Of a stretch of DNA of 64,000 nt, positions 33,984 through 43,573 are shown one piece after another. The DNA is from Hymenobacter artigasi (GTDB taxonomy: Bacteria; Bacteroidota; Bacteroidia; Cytophagales; Hymenobacteraceae), in contig NZ_JAAVTK010000001.1 in the NCBI RefSeq assembly GCF_012275535.1, positions 620,001 to 684,000 on the forward strand, given 5' to 3'. The translations under genes and the position numbers were made by a program. The notes below the pieces were generated by a model, which did not search any database, was not told where the DNA came from, and saw only the letters and a program-made list of their open reading frames with translations. The number at the start of each line of letters is the position of its first letter. Positions within the stretch are counted from its first letter, which is position 1.

Positions 33984-35624
33984 TTACCACGCGTGCAGCA
34001 CCGACAGCGCCGTGACCCCGTAGGGCTTCAGGGTGTATATCTCGCCCCCCAAGCTCGGCGGATACGCCTCGGGATGGGTGCGGTAAGCTCCCAGAAAGTA
34101 GAGCTGCTTGCCTGCCTCCTGCTCCTGGCCCGGCTGCCACACCCGGAAACGCGCCCGCACCTCGGGCTTCATAATGGCGAGGTTGTTCTCGATAAGGCCC
34201 CCGTTCTGGCCCATCACGTTGAGCTGAGGCGCGGGGTCGTGCTGCGCCACCCACTCCAGTCCCTGCCGGTACGAGAGGCCCCAATAATCGCGCTCAAACA
34301 ACCGGTCAGCTTCCTCGCCCGGCAGGAAGGAGAAGTACACCTGCTCCTGGGGGTGGGCCTGCACCATGCGCCCAACGGTGTACACCATTTCGAGCCCGGC
34401 CAGCCCGGCGGCCCCTACCGCCACCGGCCGCATCCAGCGCAGCCGCTGCCCCTGCTGCCACAGCGCCCAGGCTCCGCGCAAGGCCACCAGCAGCAGCGCC
34501 GGGTACACAAAATACAGGTGCCGCCAGCCGTCGTAAATGACCGAGTGCAGCGCAATTACCATCACAATGGGAAGCGCAAACCAGCCGATGAACAACACGT
34601 TCAGCCGCCCCTCGAAAGTGCGTAGTGCGGCAATGGGATGCCGCAGCACTGCAAAGGCGGTGGCCAACGAGCCCAGCAGGAAGGCCCCGATGTAGGCCAC
34701 GGGCGTGGTAACGGCAATCCAGACCGGTGCGTAATGCCACGGCAGGGCCAGCGTCGAAACCCGCTCGCCCAGGTAGATTACCTCCCCATTCCAGCGGAAA
34801 CGCTTCATGTTTTCGAGCGAGGTCAGGAAATTGTCAATCGGGGCCTCCCATAGGTAGGGCCAGCCGATGATAACGGCCACCACCACCACCACGCCAAAAA
34901 CCGGCAGCGCCCGGGCAAACTGCCAGCGCCGGGCCCTGGCATCGGCCCCGAACAGCACCTCCAGGCCCACCATACCCACGGTGAGCGCAATGAGCAGAAC
35001 GCCCAGAATACGCACGTCGATGGCCGCCGCCGTGGCCACGCCGTGCACCGCCGCACGGGCCAGCGACGGCCGTTGCAGCAGGCGCACCAGCGTGTAGACC
35101 CCCATCGTAAAAAACGCCAGAAACACAATGTCCTTGCCGTTGTAGAAGGCTTCGGCAAAAAAGCGGGGCGATAGTACCAGCAGCGTGCTCAGCAGCAGGC
35201 CCAGCCGCCAGCTGTTGAAGCGCACGCGCCCAATATTGTACAAGGCCCAGACACCCACCACAAATACGAGAAATACGGCAAAGTGCCGGAGCAGGTAGTA
35301 GGTGCGCGAGTCGCGGATATCAATGAGCTGGTCGACAAAGGCCAGCGGCATTTCAAAGAGCACGCCGTGGTCGTTCTCCCGGTAGCCGTGGATGTCGGGC
35401 GTGTCGGTAAACGCCGCCTGGTTGCTGGTCCATTCCGGGGCCACAAGCCCGCCCACGTACTTGGCACTCACCATGCCGTTGGTACGGTCCACCGGCTCGT
35501 CCCATGATACCCCGTAGTCTTTGTAGCAGAACAGGCCCACCAACAGCAGCAGCCCAAAATAAAGCCGTACGTAGAAGGAGCGCTGCCGAGCGGCAAAAAA
35601 AGTACGCAGGGGGATAGGAAGCAT
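33984..35624 (-). CDS. GT39-like membrane glycosyltransferase (GT-C)
   Basis: This 546-residue protein has a first membrane segment followed by YKDYGVSWDEPVDRTNGM, where the acidic pair in the first outer loop is characteristic of PMT/ArnT-type GT-C enzymes. About eleven further segments follow, with MVIALHSVIYDGWRHLYFVY typical of this group, and then a short soluble tail. Such enzymes transfer a sugar from polyprenyl phosphate to protein or lipid at the outer membrane face. Acceptor unknown. A candidate -7 box lies at 35679-35686. Confidence 0.72.
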   Translation of the reverse strand: MLPIPLRTFFAARQRSFYVRLYFGLLLLVGLFCYKDYGVSWDEPVDRTNGMVSAKYVGGLVAPEWTSNQAAFTDTPDIHGYRENDHGVLFEMPLAFVDQLIDIRDSRTYYLLRHFAVFLVFVVGVWALYNIGRVRFNSWRLGLLLSTLLVLSPRFFAEAFYNGKDIVFLAFFTMGVYTLVRLLQRPSLARAAVHGVATAAAIDVRILGVLLIALTVGMVGLEVLFGADARARRWQFARALPVFGVVVVVAVIIGWPYLWEAPIDNFLTSLENMKRFRWNGEVIYLGERVSTLALPWHYAPVWIAVTTPVAYIGAFLLGSLATAFAVLRHPIAALRTFEGRLNVLFIGWFALPIVMVIALHSVIYDGWRHLYFVYPALLLVALRGAWALWQQGQRLRWMRPVAVGAAGLAGLEMVYTVGRMVQAHPQEQVYFSFLPGEEADRLFERDYWGLSYRQGLEWVAQHDPAPQLNVMGQNGGLIENNLAIMKPEVRARFRVWQPGQEQEAGKQLYFLGAYRTHPEAYPPSLGGEIYTLKPYGVTALSVLHAW

Positions 35625-35678
35625 AAGGGCTGACCAGTAGGAAAGGCGGTTTTAGGTAGTACCGGCCAAAAAACTTCT

Positions 35679-35686
35679 CAAAAGTA
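35679..35686 (-). promoter_or_regulatory. -7 box for the GT39-like gene
   Basis: TACTTTTG on the minus strand fits TAnnTTTG, 54 bases before the start at 35624. No -33 element is clear. Confidence 0.4.
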
Positions 35687-35824
35687 CTTTCGCCGGGGCC
35701 TAGCCTTCCCACTCGGGCAGCAATTTTACCTGGCGGGCCGGCCTGTTATCGGCCGGGGCTGCCACCTACCGGGGCAGTTTCGCGTACAGTCCCAGAGTAC
35801 TCCCTGCTTCTGCTCCCTCCCATC

Positions 35825-36214
35825 ATGGCCAAGAAACCCGTCAAACCCAAAAAAGCTGCTACCGACCCCGCCAAAAAAGCCCGCGTGCACAAAGAGCTCG
35901 AAGGCTTCGAGATTGGGGTGAACCCCCTGGGCGAAATCACTTCCAACTACTCCATCGAGCAGATAAACCAGTTTCTGGGCCGCCACGTGCGCGACAAAAA
36001 GCTGGTGGACCGCGCCGGCCAGTTCGGCGAAAAGGCCGGCGATGATGACCCCGAAGATGAAAACTTCCCCATCGAAGACGGCCAGGCCGAGCCCGAAGAG
36101 TCGGACGAGGACTTCATCAAGCGCACCAGCCGCGAGGCCAAACGCAAAAAAGCCGTCGGCGACCCCGAAAAGGAAGCCGCCGACACCCGCGGCGAGCTGC
36201 CTTCGGAGGAATAG
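35825..36214 (+). CDS. Hypothetical small charged protein
   Basis: The 129-residue soluble protein has a Lys-rich N-terminus (MAKKPVKPKKAATDP), a central patch GFEIGVNPLGEITSNYSIEQ followed by INQFLGRHVRDKKL, and a very acidic tail (DDDPEDENFPIEDGQAEPEE). The central patch looks folded and conserved, while the ends look disordered. I do not recognise a function. It converges on the YwqK-like gene. Confidence 0.72.
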   Translation: MAKKPVKPKKAATDPAKKARVHKELEGFEIGVNPLGEITSNYSIEQINQFLGRHVRDKKLVDRAGQFGEKAGDDDPEDENFPIEDGQAEPEESDEDFIKRTSREAKRKKAVGDPEKEAADTRGELPSEE

Positions 36215-36228
36215 GCCTGGGCCGGTAG

Positions 36229-36807
36229 CTATAGCGTATTGGTGGTGCCGGTGCGCAGGCCTTTTTCAAAGGACTCTACTTTGATGAGCTGGCCGTCGGC
36301 ATAGGTTTCGAGGCGGGTGCGCTTGTTCCGGTCGAAGGTTTCAATCTGCGTGAGCTGGCCGTTCTCGTAAGTTTCGGCGCGGGTGATGTTGCCATCGGTA
36401 TAGGTTTGCACGGCCGAAATCTGCCCATCGGGCTCGTAGCTCGTCCAGGTGCCGTACCAGTAGAAGCGCGGGGCCTGGCTCTTGCCGGTCACCCACTGGG
36501 CGGGGCCGCGCCGGGCCAGCTGCCCGCCCGGGTGCCAGTAGCTCACCTCGCAGTAGCCCTCCTTGCGGTAGGTTTCGGTGCGGTCGAGCTGGCCCGTGGG
36601 GTCGTAGTACCGAAAGGTTTGTACCGGTTGGCCGTGGCGGTAGCGGCCGGCGGTGTAGGGCCGGTGGCGGCCATCGTCGTAGTAGGTGCGCCAGCGGCCG
36701 GTTTCGAGGCCGTGCCGGTCGAAGCGGTTGGGCAGCCAGAAGGCCCACGCGGGCGGCGCGAGCGCGAAGCGCGAGCCGGCGCAGCCGCTCAAAGGCACTG
36801 AACACAA
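36229..36807 (-). CDS. YwqK-type MORN-repeat lipoprotein, start probably frameshifted
   Basis: The 192-residue frame contains repeated YxxGxxxxxETY units (TGRWRTYYDDGRHRPYTAG, QISAVQTYTDGNITRAETYE, QLTQIETFDRNKRTRLETY), the MORN-like pattern of YwqK-family proteins. The only in-frame start is a TTG at 36807, giving MCSVPLSGCAGS with a lipobox but no basic or hydrophobic lead. An ATG at 36833-36835 in the neighbouring frame gives MMSFRLPLLLV, the missing first half of the signal peptide. One extra base around 36806-36818 would explain this, either as a true frameshift or a sequencing error. Confidence 0.65.
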   Translation of the reverse strand: MCSVPLSGCAGSRFALAPPAWAFWLPNRFDRHGLETGRWRTYYDDGRHRPYTAGRYRHGQPVQTFRYYDPTGQLDRTETYRKEGYCEVSYWHPGGQLARRGPAQWVTGKSQAPRFYWYGTWTSYEPDGQISAVQTYTDGNITRAETYENGQLTQIETFDRNKRTRLETYADGQLIKVESFEKGLRTGTTNTL

Positions 36808-36930
36808 GCAGTAACGGGAGTCGGAAGGACATCATCGGCGGAAGAAAAAGGTGCTAACTATAAAGCTAGTTAACAGAAGCCTGTTCAACGCATTTGCAAA
36901 AAAATATTGCGCCCGTCGCCATTCATCCCA

Positions 36931-36959
36931 TTGCAAATAGCCCTTCACCTATATCTTTG
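36931..36959 (+). promoter_or_regulatory. Promoter of the AIM24-family gene
   Basis: A TTG at 36931-36933 and TATCTTTG at 36952-36959 fit the Bacteroidota -33/-7 pair with an 18-base spacer. It lies 24 bases before the ATG at 36984 and downstream of an alternative ATG at 36894, which supports the shorter protein. Confidence 0.6.
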
Positions 36960-36983
36960 GCCACCCCAACCATTCCCGCTGCC

Positions 36984-37766
36984 ATGACTTCCCACGACGT
37001 TGACTACCGCATCCTCGGCTCCGATATTCAGGTGCTCGAAATTGAGCTCGACCCCAACGAAACCGTCATTGCCGAGGCCGGGGCCATGGTGTACATGGAA
37101 GAAGCCATTGCCTTTGAAACCAAGATGGGCGACGGCTCCGAGCCCGACCAGGGCCTGATGGGCAAGCTATTCTCGGCCGGCACGCGCCTCATCACCGGCG
37201 AGTCGCTGTTTCTCACGCACTTCACGCACCGGGGCAGCTTTGGCAAGAGCAAAGTGGCCTTTTCGGCCCCCTACCCCGGCACCATCATCGCGGTCGATTT
37301 GCGCGAAATGCCCGCCGGCCTCATCGTGCAGAAAGACGGGTTCCTGGCCGCCGCGCGGGGCACCAAAATCAGCCTGCACTTCAACCAGAAACTGGGCGCC
37401 GGCCTGTTTGGCGGCGAGGGCTTCATCCTTCAAAAGCTGACTGGCGACGGCAAGGCCTTCGTGCACGCGGGCGGCACCATCATCGAAAAGCGCCTCAACA
37501 ACGAGTTGCTGCGCGTGGATACCGGCTGCGTGGTGGCCTTCGAGCCGGGCATTGATTTCAGCGTGGCCCGGGCGGGCGGCCTCAAGTCCATGATATTTGG
37601 TGGCGAAGGGCTACTGCTGGCCACGCTGCGCGGCAGTGGCCGCGTGTGGCTGCAATCCATGCCCGTCAAAAAGCTCATCCGGGCGCTGGCCCCGGGCGGC
37701 GGCAATTCCCAGAAAGAAAGCGGCGGCGTATTGGGCGGCCTGTTTAATGGGATGATGGACGAATAG
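36984..37766 (+). CDS. AIM24/TIGR00266 family protein
   Basis: The 260-residue protein starts at ATG 36984, downstream of a recognisable promoter. It shows the family's [53 protein letters not shown] and [20 protein letters not shown], ending with a Gly-rich [18 protein letters not shown]. The fold is a beta-helix related to yeast Aim24. The bacterial role is not known. It is cytoplasmic and probably transcribed alone. Confidence 0.9.
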   Translation: MTSHDVDYRILGSDIQVLEIELDPNETVIAEAGAMVYMEEAIAFETKMGDGSEPDQGLMGKLFSAGTRLITGESLFLTHFTHRGSFGKSKVAFSAPYPGTIIAVDLREMPAGLIVQKDGFLAAARGTKISLHFNQKLGAGLFGGEGFILQKLTGDGKAFVHAGGTIIEKRLNNELLRVDTGCVVAFEPGIDFSVARAGGLKSMIFGGEGLLLATLRGSGRVWLQSMPVKKLIRALAPGGGNSQKESGGVLGGLFNGMMDE

Positions 37767-37783
37767 CAGCGCCTCCGGGGCTG

Positions 37784-38017
37784 CTATTGCTGCGCTTCGG
37801 TAGCCACGGGCTCGGCGGGGCTCATGGCCCCCTTGAGCATAAATGCCAGGGCCAGGGCCAGCACGAGGGCCACACCCACGCCTACGCGCACCAAAAACTT
37901 AACATCGCTGGATTCGTCATGCTTGCGGCGGTCGGTTTCGCGACGCTGCTGACGGGACTTATAAGGGCGCTTATAAGCTGACTTCTGGACAGTTGGTAAT
38001 TCGGTGGTATAAGACAT
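37784..38017 (-). CDS. Hypothetical single-span membrane protein
   Basis: Starting at ATG 38017, the 77-residue protein has a basic N-terminal half (SAYKRPYKSRQQRRETDRRK) and one membrane segment (FLVRVGVGVALVLALALAFM), then a short tail. A longer reading from 38089 would add unlikely residues. It resembles a small inner-membrane protein with a positively charged cytoplasmic part. No function recognised. Confidence 0.6.
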   Translation of the reverse strand: MSYTTELPTVQKSAYKRPYKSRQQRRETDRRKHDESSDVKFLVRVGVGVALVLALALAFMLKGAMSPAEPVATEAQQ

Positions 38018-38153
38018 TGGGCGGGAATGTAACGGTAATATTACCACTTTGAATCCGATATATACCACTATGATTCGACTAAAGTCCAAATAATCTTTAC
38101 CAAACGCCTATTTGGCTCCGCAAATGATGATTAGCTGGTTATCAAATTGATTA

Positions 38154-39704
38154 CTACGCCTGTCGTGCGGCTAAGCCGGCAGCCCGCAGCACGGCCTCCA
38201 GCACCTCGCGCGAGTTGAGCAGGCGCGGCACTTTGTGCTGGCCGCCCAGCTTGCCCTGGTGGGCCAGCCACGCTTCGAAGGTGCCGCCGGGCACGGCCCG
38301 CACCTTGGGCGGGGCCAGGGCCAGGCTGCGGTGGCGCTTGGCCGCATAGTCGGAGTTGAGCGCACAGAGGGTGGCATCGAGCACGGCCCCGAACCGGGCC
38401 AGGTCGGGCGCAACGGGCGCGTCGGCAAATTCAATCACCCACTCGTGCCCGCCCCGCGAAGTGGCGCTGTCGGCCGTGAACCAGACCGGGGCCGCCGTGA
38501 AATCGCGTACCAGCAGGCCGGTGGCGTGGCTGGCGGCGGCTACGGCGGCCTCGGCCGTTTCAATTACCACCTCTTCGCCAAAGGCATTGAGAAAGTGCTT
38601 GGTACGGCCGGTAATGCGCACCCGGTACGGGGCCAGCGAAGTGAATCGCACAGTGTCGCCCACCATGTAGCGCCACAGGCCGGCGTTGGTGCTGATAACC
38701 AAGGCATAGGGCCGATGCAGTTCCACTTCGGCCAGGGGCACGGGGCGCGGGTCGGGGGCGGCCCACTGGTCGGCGGGCAGGAATTCGTAGTAGATGCCGT
38801 GGTCGAGCAGCAGCAGCAGGTCTTCGCCCTCGGGCTCGTCCTGCAGAGCGAAGTAGCCTTCTGAAGCGTTGTAGATTTCGAGGTAGCGCATGCGCGCATC
38901 CGGAATGAGCTGCCGAAACAGCTCCCGGTACGGCCCAAACGCCACCGCGCCGTGCAAAAACAGCCGCAGCTGCGGCCACACCTGGGTAATGTTGTCGGCC
39001 CCGGCCAGGGCCACCACGCGGCGCAGCAGCACCACCATCCAGGTGGGCACCCCGGCCAGCACCCGCACATCCTGCCGCAGGGCGTGCCGGGCAATGCGCT
39101 CAATCTTCTCTTCCCACTCTTCTAATAGCGCCAGTTTGAGCGGCGGCGTGCGCAGCCGCTCGGCCCAGCCCGGCAGCTGCGCCATGATGACGGCCGACAC
39201 GTCGCCCACCCGCGAGGCCGGCTCGTGGGGCCGGAACGGGTTGGGCGCATGCGCCCCGCCCAACGACAAGGTTTTGCCAGCCAGCACCCGCTCGCGGGGG
39301 TAGAGGTGCGTGCTCAGGGCTAGCATGTCGCGCCCGGCGCGGTAGTGGCAGTGGTGCAGGGCTTCGGCCGTGACGGGGATAAACTTGCTGCGGGCATTGG
39401 TGGTGCCGCTGCTCTTGGCAAACCACTGCGGGCGGCCGGGCCACAGCACATCGGGCTGCCCCCGCAGCACCTTTTCCAGCTCGGGGTATAGCTGCTCGTA
39501 GGTGTTGGCGGGCACGCGCCGGGCAAACTCGGCAGGCGTCATTTTCTCGCCAAAGCCGTAGCGCCGGCCCCATTCCGTGCCCTTCGCCCGGCCCAACAGT
39601 CCCCGCAGCAGCCGCGCCTGCACCTCATGCGGCTGCTGCCGGATGCGGGCCAGCCGCGGCAGGCTGCTGAGTTGAACGGCGTGGGCGACGAACTGGTCGA
39701 GCAT
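38154..39704 (-). CDS. GH3 auxin-responsive promoter family protein
   Basis: The 516-residue protein resembles bacterial members of the GH3/JAR1 acyl-adenylating family: PDVLWPGRPQWFAKSSGTTN has the Ser/Thr-rich ATP loop (with RSKFIPVT following), LRYLEIYNASEGYFALQDEP is the second motif, and GLWRYMVGDTVRFTSLAPYR is the adenylate site. Plant GH3 enzymes conjugate amino acids to acids; the bacterial substrate is unknown. It follows lptB on the same strand, separated by an AT-rich inverted repeat. Confidence 0.9.
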   Translation of the reverse strand: MLDQFVAHAVQLSSLPRLARIRQQPHEVQARLLRGLLGRAKGTEWGRRYGFGEKMTPAEFARRVPANTYEQLYPELEKVLRGQPDVLWPGRPQWFAKSSGTTNARSKFIPVTAEALHHCHYRAGRDMLALSTHLYPRERVLAGKTLSLGGAHAPNPFRPHEPASRVGDVSAVIMAQLPGWAERLRTPPLKLALLEEWEEKIERIARHALRQDVRVLAGVPTWMVVLLRRVVALAGADNITQVWPQLRLFLHGAVAFGPYRELFRQLIPDARMRYLEIYNASEGYFALQDEPEGEDLLLLLDHGIYYEFLPADQWAAPDPRPVPLAEVELHRPYALVISTNAGLWRYMVGDTVRFTSLAPYRVRITGRTKHFLNAFGEEVVIETAEAAVAAASHATGLLVRDFTAAPVWFTADSATSRGGHEWVIEFADAPVAPDLARFGAVLDATLCALNSDYAAKRHRSLALAPPKVRAVPGGTFEAWLAHQGKLGGQHKVPRLLNSREVLEAVLRAAGLAARQA

Positions 39705-39711
39705 TTTTTTG

Positions 39712-39843
39712 AATTAAAAATTAAAAATGAAGAATTAAAAATGACGAGAGAAACCGGTCTGCTCCGAAAAAACTGGATTTTAACAGAAGGCTGGCATTCA
39801 GCTCCTCTACCCATTTTTAATTTTTAATTCTTAATTTTTAATT
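39712..39843. repeat. AT-rich word-repeat inverted repeat, about 32-bp arms
   Basis: Arms 39712-39743 and 39812-39843 are made of repeated AATTAAAAATT words and pair with a slight register shift. The loop is about 68 bases of unique sequence. It lies between lptB and the GH3-like gene. Confidence 0.8.
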
Positions 39844-39848
39844 ACCCT

Positions 39849-40580
39849 TCACACATTTCGCTTCAGCTCGAAATTCTTGCCCAGGTACACGCGGCGCACG
39901 GTTTCGTCGCCGGCCAGTTCCTCGGCGGTGCCGGCTTTAAGGAGCTTGCCCTCGAAGAGCAGGTAGGCGCGGTCCACGATGCTGAGGGTGGAGTTCACGT
40001 CGTGGTCGGTGATGAGCACGCCGATATTACGGTGCTTGAGCTTGGACACGATGCCCTGGATTTCCTCGGTGGCAATGGGGTCGACGCCGGCAAAGGGCTC
40101 GTCGAGGAGCACGAATTTGGGGTCTACGGCCAGGGCGCGGGCTATTTCGGTGCGGCGGCGCTCGCCCCCGCTCAATACTTTGCCCAGATTTTTGCGCACA
40201 TGGGTCAGGCTGAACTCTTCGAGCATTTCCTCCACCTTATCCTGCCGGGCCTGTTTTTTCATGCTCGTCATTTCGAGCACGGCCATGATGTTTTCCTCCA
40301 CGCTCAGGTCGCGGAACACGCTGGCCTCTTGGGCCAGATACCCCACCCCGAGGCGGGCCCGCTGGTAGATGGGCATCGTCGTTATCTCGGTGGCATCCAA
40401 GAATATACGGCCAGAATTGGGCTTCACCATGCCCACCATCATATAGAAGCAGGTGGTTTTGCCGGCCCCGTTGGGCCCGAGCAGGCCCACGATTTCGCCC
40501 TGCTCCACGGTCACCGACATGTCGTTGACGACGGTGCGGGCTTTGTATTTTTTAACGAGGTGGTCGGCGCGAAGAATCAT
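39849..40580 (-). CDS. lptB: LPS export ABC transporter ATP-binding protein LptB
   Basis: From the ATG at 40578-40580 the protein has 243 residues. Walker A is [19 protein letters not shown], the signature is [16 protein letters not shown] and Walker B is [33 protein letters not shown] completes the fold. [13 protein letters not shown] and [20 protein letters not shown] are typical of LptB. It powers lipopolysaccharide transport by LptFG. A TACCTTTG box lies five bases before the ATG, so the mRNA may be leaderless and the upstream ATG at 40700 is unlikely. Confidence 0.94.
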   Translation of the reverse strand: MILRADHLVKKYKARTVVNDMSVTVEQGEIVGLLGPNGAGKTTCFYMMVGMVKPNSGRIFLDATEITTMPIYQRARLGVGYLAQEASVFRDLSVEENIMAVLEMTSMKKQARQDKVEEMLEEFSLTHVRKNLGKVLSGGERRRTEIARALAVDPKFVLLDEPFAGVDPIATEEIQGIVSKLKHRNIGVLITDHDVNSTLSIVDRAYLLFEGKLLKAGTAEELAGDETVRRVYLGKNFELKRNV

Positions 40581-40585
40581 GGGAG

Positions 40586-40593
40586 CAAAGGTA
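40586..40593 (-). promoter_or_regulatory. -7 box almost adjoining the lptB start
   Basis: TACCTTTG on the minus strand ends five bases before the lptB ATG. A start of transcription at or next to the ATG would give a leaderless mRNA. Confidence 0.5.
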
Positions 40594-40730
40594 CGGGCTG
40601 GGCCGAAGGCGGGCGAATGCCGCAACAAACGATTGAAAGGGGTGAAATATTCGGCTTGCCTAACAAATGGCGTGAAATTTTCCCCTACTTTTAAGCCCAC
40701 GAATCAACCCCACCTAAATTTCTTTTTTTT

Positions 40731-42062
40731 ATGACGGTAAAAACACTACTCCTTGCGGGGGGCACGCTGCTGGTCAGCGCGTCGGCCGCGTCTGCCAGTG
40801 GCTTCCAGGTGAACCTGGGCGGGCAGAAAAACATCGGCATGGGCGGTGTCGGAGTGGGCTTGTCGCTCGACCAGGCCGCGATGTTCTACAACCCCGGTGC
40901 CCTGGCCATGGTGCGCGAAAACGGTGTGCAGTTCGGCGTGAACGCTGCCTTGGCCCGCATCAGCTTCCGCGGCGACAACGGCGACCCCCAGCGCTCCCTG
41001 CAGAATGGGATTGTAACGCCCTTTAACTTTTATGCCGGCTTTGGGCCTAAAGACGCCAAGTACAAATTCGGCGTGGCCGTGTACACCCCCTACGGCAACA
41101 AAGTGAAGTACGCCGACGGCTGGGAAGGCCGCTATGCGCTCACCGAAATCAACCTGGAGTCGGTTTATGTGCAGCCTACGTTTTCCTACGCCATCACCCC
41201 GCAGCTGAGTGTGGGTGCGGGCCTGACGATTCTGGCTTACGGCTCGGTAAACCTGCAAAAGGACCTGCCCCTGCCCACCGGCCCCGGCCACATTGAGCTT
41301 GATGGCAAGACCAAAACGCAGTTTGGCTTCAACGCAGGCGTTTTCTTCAAGCCTTCGGAGAAGATGAGCGTAGGTATAAGCTACCGCTCACAGATTGATG
41401 CTAAAGTGGAAAGCGGCAAAATAACCTATACTGGCTTGCCCACCGGCGCCAGTGCCAACATCATTAACCGCAGCTTCACGGCAACGAATTTTGCGGCCAC
41501 CCTGCCGCTGCCGGCCGTGGCCAGCATTGGCGTGGGCATCATGCCTACGGATAAGCTGACTATCGGCCTGGATGCGTCGCTCACGTTCTGGAGCCAGTAC
41601 CGCACCCTGGACTTTAATTTCAGCGGCAACAACGGCAATGCCACCGCGACAGCCCTGCCCGGCGAAAACACCGATGGCCGCGTGGGCGGCACCTCGGCAA
41701 CCAGCAACTTCAGCACTTCGAAGCGCTACTACCAGGACGCCGTGGCTTTCCGCCTCGGTGGCCAGTACAAAGTGAGCGACAAGCTCACGGTACGTGCCGG
41801 TGCGGCCTATGACCTCACGGCTGTGCGCGATGGCTACATCACCCCCGAAACGCCCGACGCCAACCGCCTGGGCCTGTCGACCGGTCTTTCTTACCAGATT
41901 ACGGACCACTTGGGAGTAGATGGCTCCTTCCTGTTTGAGGCGCTGCTGAAGCGCACCCAAACCCAGCAGGACCTGCTGAACGTGGGCACTACCGACCGCG
42001 TGGCCGGCACCTACCGCACCAATGCTTACGTGCCCGGCATCGGCCTGCACTACAAGTTCTAA
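40731..42062 (+). CDS. OmpP1/FadL-family outer membrane transporter
   Basis: The 443-residue protein has a signal peptide (MTVKTLLLAGGTLLVSASAA) and the family's start of the mature barrel, SGFQVNLGGQKNIGMGGVGVGLSLDQAAMFYNPGALAMV. Alternating beta strands continue to a terminal YVPGIGLHYKF with the aromatic C-terminal residue of outer membrane barrels. FadL relatives import hydrophobic compounds. The GDSL lipase-like lipoprotein gene starts 31 bases downstream, suggesting joint use of a lipid or ester substrate. Confidence 0.9.
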   Translation: MTVKTLLLAGGTLLVSASAASASGFQVNLGGQKNIGMGGVGVGLSLDQAAMFYNPGALAMVRENGVQFGVNAALARISFRGDNGDPQRSLQNGIVTPFNFYAGFGPKDAKYKFGVAVYTPYGNKVKYADGWEGRYALTEINLESVYVQPTFSYAITPQLSVGAGLTILAYGSVNLQKDLPLPTGPGHIELDGKTKTQFGFNAGVFFKPSEKMSVGISYRSQIDAKVESGKITYTGLPTGASANIINRSFTATNFAATLPLPAVASIGVGIMPTDKLTIGLDASLTFWSQYRTLDFNFSGNNGNATATALPGENTDGRVGGTSATSNFSTSKRYYQDAVAFRLGGQYKVSDKLTVRAGAAYDLTAVRDGYITPETPDANRLGLSTGLSYQITDHLGVDGSFLFEALLKRTQTQQDLLNVGTTDRVAGTYRTNAYVPGIGLHYKF

Positions 42063-42092
42063 TTTCCCACCCGAACCATAGTCTTTGCTCTT

Positions 42093-43553
42093 ATGAAATT
42101 GTTTATCAAACGTTCGGCGCCCGTACTTGGCTTATTGGGCTTGGGATTGGCGGGCTGCCAGCCCGATATTGAAGCGCCGGCGGCCTCGGCTGGCTCGGCT
42201 AACTTTTCCAGCTATATCGCTGTGGGCAACTCGCTCACGGCTGGCTACTCCGATGGCGGCCTCTACCGCGAAGGGCAGCTGAGCTCCTACCCCAGCATCC
42301 TGGCCAGCCAGTTTGCCCAGGTTGGGGGCGGCAGCTTCGTGCAGCCTCTCTTCACCGAGGCCCAGAGCAACGGCTCGGGCTACCTGCGCCTCACCGGCTT
42401 CACGGCCGCGGGCTCGCCCATTACGGCCCCCGTGACAACCAGCCTGGCCGTGCGCGGCGGCACGGCAGCCGCCCCGCTCTACACTCAGTTCCTCGACCCG
42501 GTGAATAATCTGGGCGTGCCCGGCATTCGCATGTCGGACATCAATACCGCCGGCTACGGCAGCACGCAGGGCAACCCGTATTTCGAGCGCATCACGCCTG
42601 CTGCTTCGGCAGGGCAAACCTACCTGCAACGCGTGCAGGCTACCGTAGCTTCGCTGAAGCCAACCTTCTTCACGGAGTGGCTGGGCAACAACGACGTGCT
42701 GGGCTACGCTACGGCCGGCGGGGCCGCCAGTTCCATCACCCCGGCTACAACCTTCACGGCCAATACCAAGCTGGTACTCGATGCCCTGATTGCTGGCGGT
42801 GCCAAAGGGGTGGTAGCCACCATTCCGGACGTGACGGGCATCCCGTTCTTCACCACGGTTGGCCCGTCGTTCCGGGCCACGCTGGCGCTGAGTAACGTGC
42901 CAAGTGCCGCGCCGTTTATTTACACCACCGGTACGCTGGCCCCCAGTGCTACGCCTGGCGCCAACGCCCGGGTAGTTGGCAAGCTGTCGGACATCCGCGA
43001 CGCCAGCGGCACTGGCGCCCTGCTGCTGACCCTGACGTCTTCGCCCTACGTGAGCCTCTACGGCCGCCCCGGCGGGAAATACTGGCGCGACTTTTACCGG
43101 CAGGCCACGGGCGCAGCGCCCACCGGTCCGGTTTTTAGCGGCTTCCTGCTCGGTATTGGAGTCACTGACACCACGCAGGCCTTTGGGCAGAGTGCCGCCA
43201 ATCCCTTCCCCAGCACCCTGGTATTGGACGTAGCGGAGCAAAAGGCAACGGTCGACGCCACCAACGCTTTCAACACTACCCTCACCACAGAAGCGAGCAC
43301 CCGCGGTCTGGCCGTGTTCGATGCCAACGTATTCTTCAAATCGGTGGCCATCAGCGGCTATGCCACCAACGCCGCCAACAACACGGCCGGCTACCTGTCG
43401 GGCAACCTGTTCAGCCTCGACGGCGTGCACCCCACGCCCCGTGGCTACGCCGTGATTGCCAACGAGATGCTGAGAGTGATTAATGTCAAGTACGGCAGTT
43501 CCTTCTCGGGCGTGAACGCCAACAATTACCGCGGCGTCGTTTTCCCGCAGTAA
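42093..43553 (+). CDS. SGNH/GDSL-hydrolase-like lipoprotein
   Basis: This 486-residue protein has a lipoprotein signal (APVLGLLGLGLAGCQPD, lipobox LAGC at residues 20-23). It also has a GDSL-like nucleophile block YIAVGNSLTAGYSDGGLY, in which GDS is replaced by GNS, a WLGNNDVLGYA block (Asn motif) and the final DGVHPTPRGYAVIANEML with the Asp/His pair. It is likely an outer-membrane-anchored esterase or lipase acting with the FadL-type channel encoded upstream. It ends before a strong terminator hairpin. Confidence 0.87.
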   Translation: MKLFIKRSAPVLGLLGLGLAGCQPDIEAPAASAGSANFSSYIAVGNSLTAGYSDGGLYREGQLSSYPSILASQFAQVGGGSFVQPLFTEAQSNGSGYLRLTGFTAAGSPITAPVTTSLAVRGGTAAAPLYTQFLDPVNNLGVPGIRMSDINTAGYGSTQGNPYFERITPAASAGQTYLQRVQATVASLKPTFFTEWLGNNDVLGYATAGGAASSITPATTFTANTKLVLDALIAGGAKGVVATIPDVTGIPFFTTVGPSFRATLALSNVPSAAPFIYTTGTLAPSATPGANARVVGKLSDIRDASGTGALLLTLTSSPYVSLYGRPGGKYWRDFYRQATGAAPTGPVFSGFLLGIGVTDTTQAFGQSAANPFPSTLVLDVAEQKATVDATNAFNTTLTTEASTRGLAVFDANVFFKSVAISGYATNAANNTAGYLSGNLFSLDGVHPTPRGYAVIANEMLRVINVKYGSSFSGVNANNYRGVVFPQ

Positions 43554-43573
43554 CCTACGGGTGGGCAACCACC

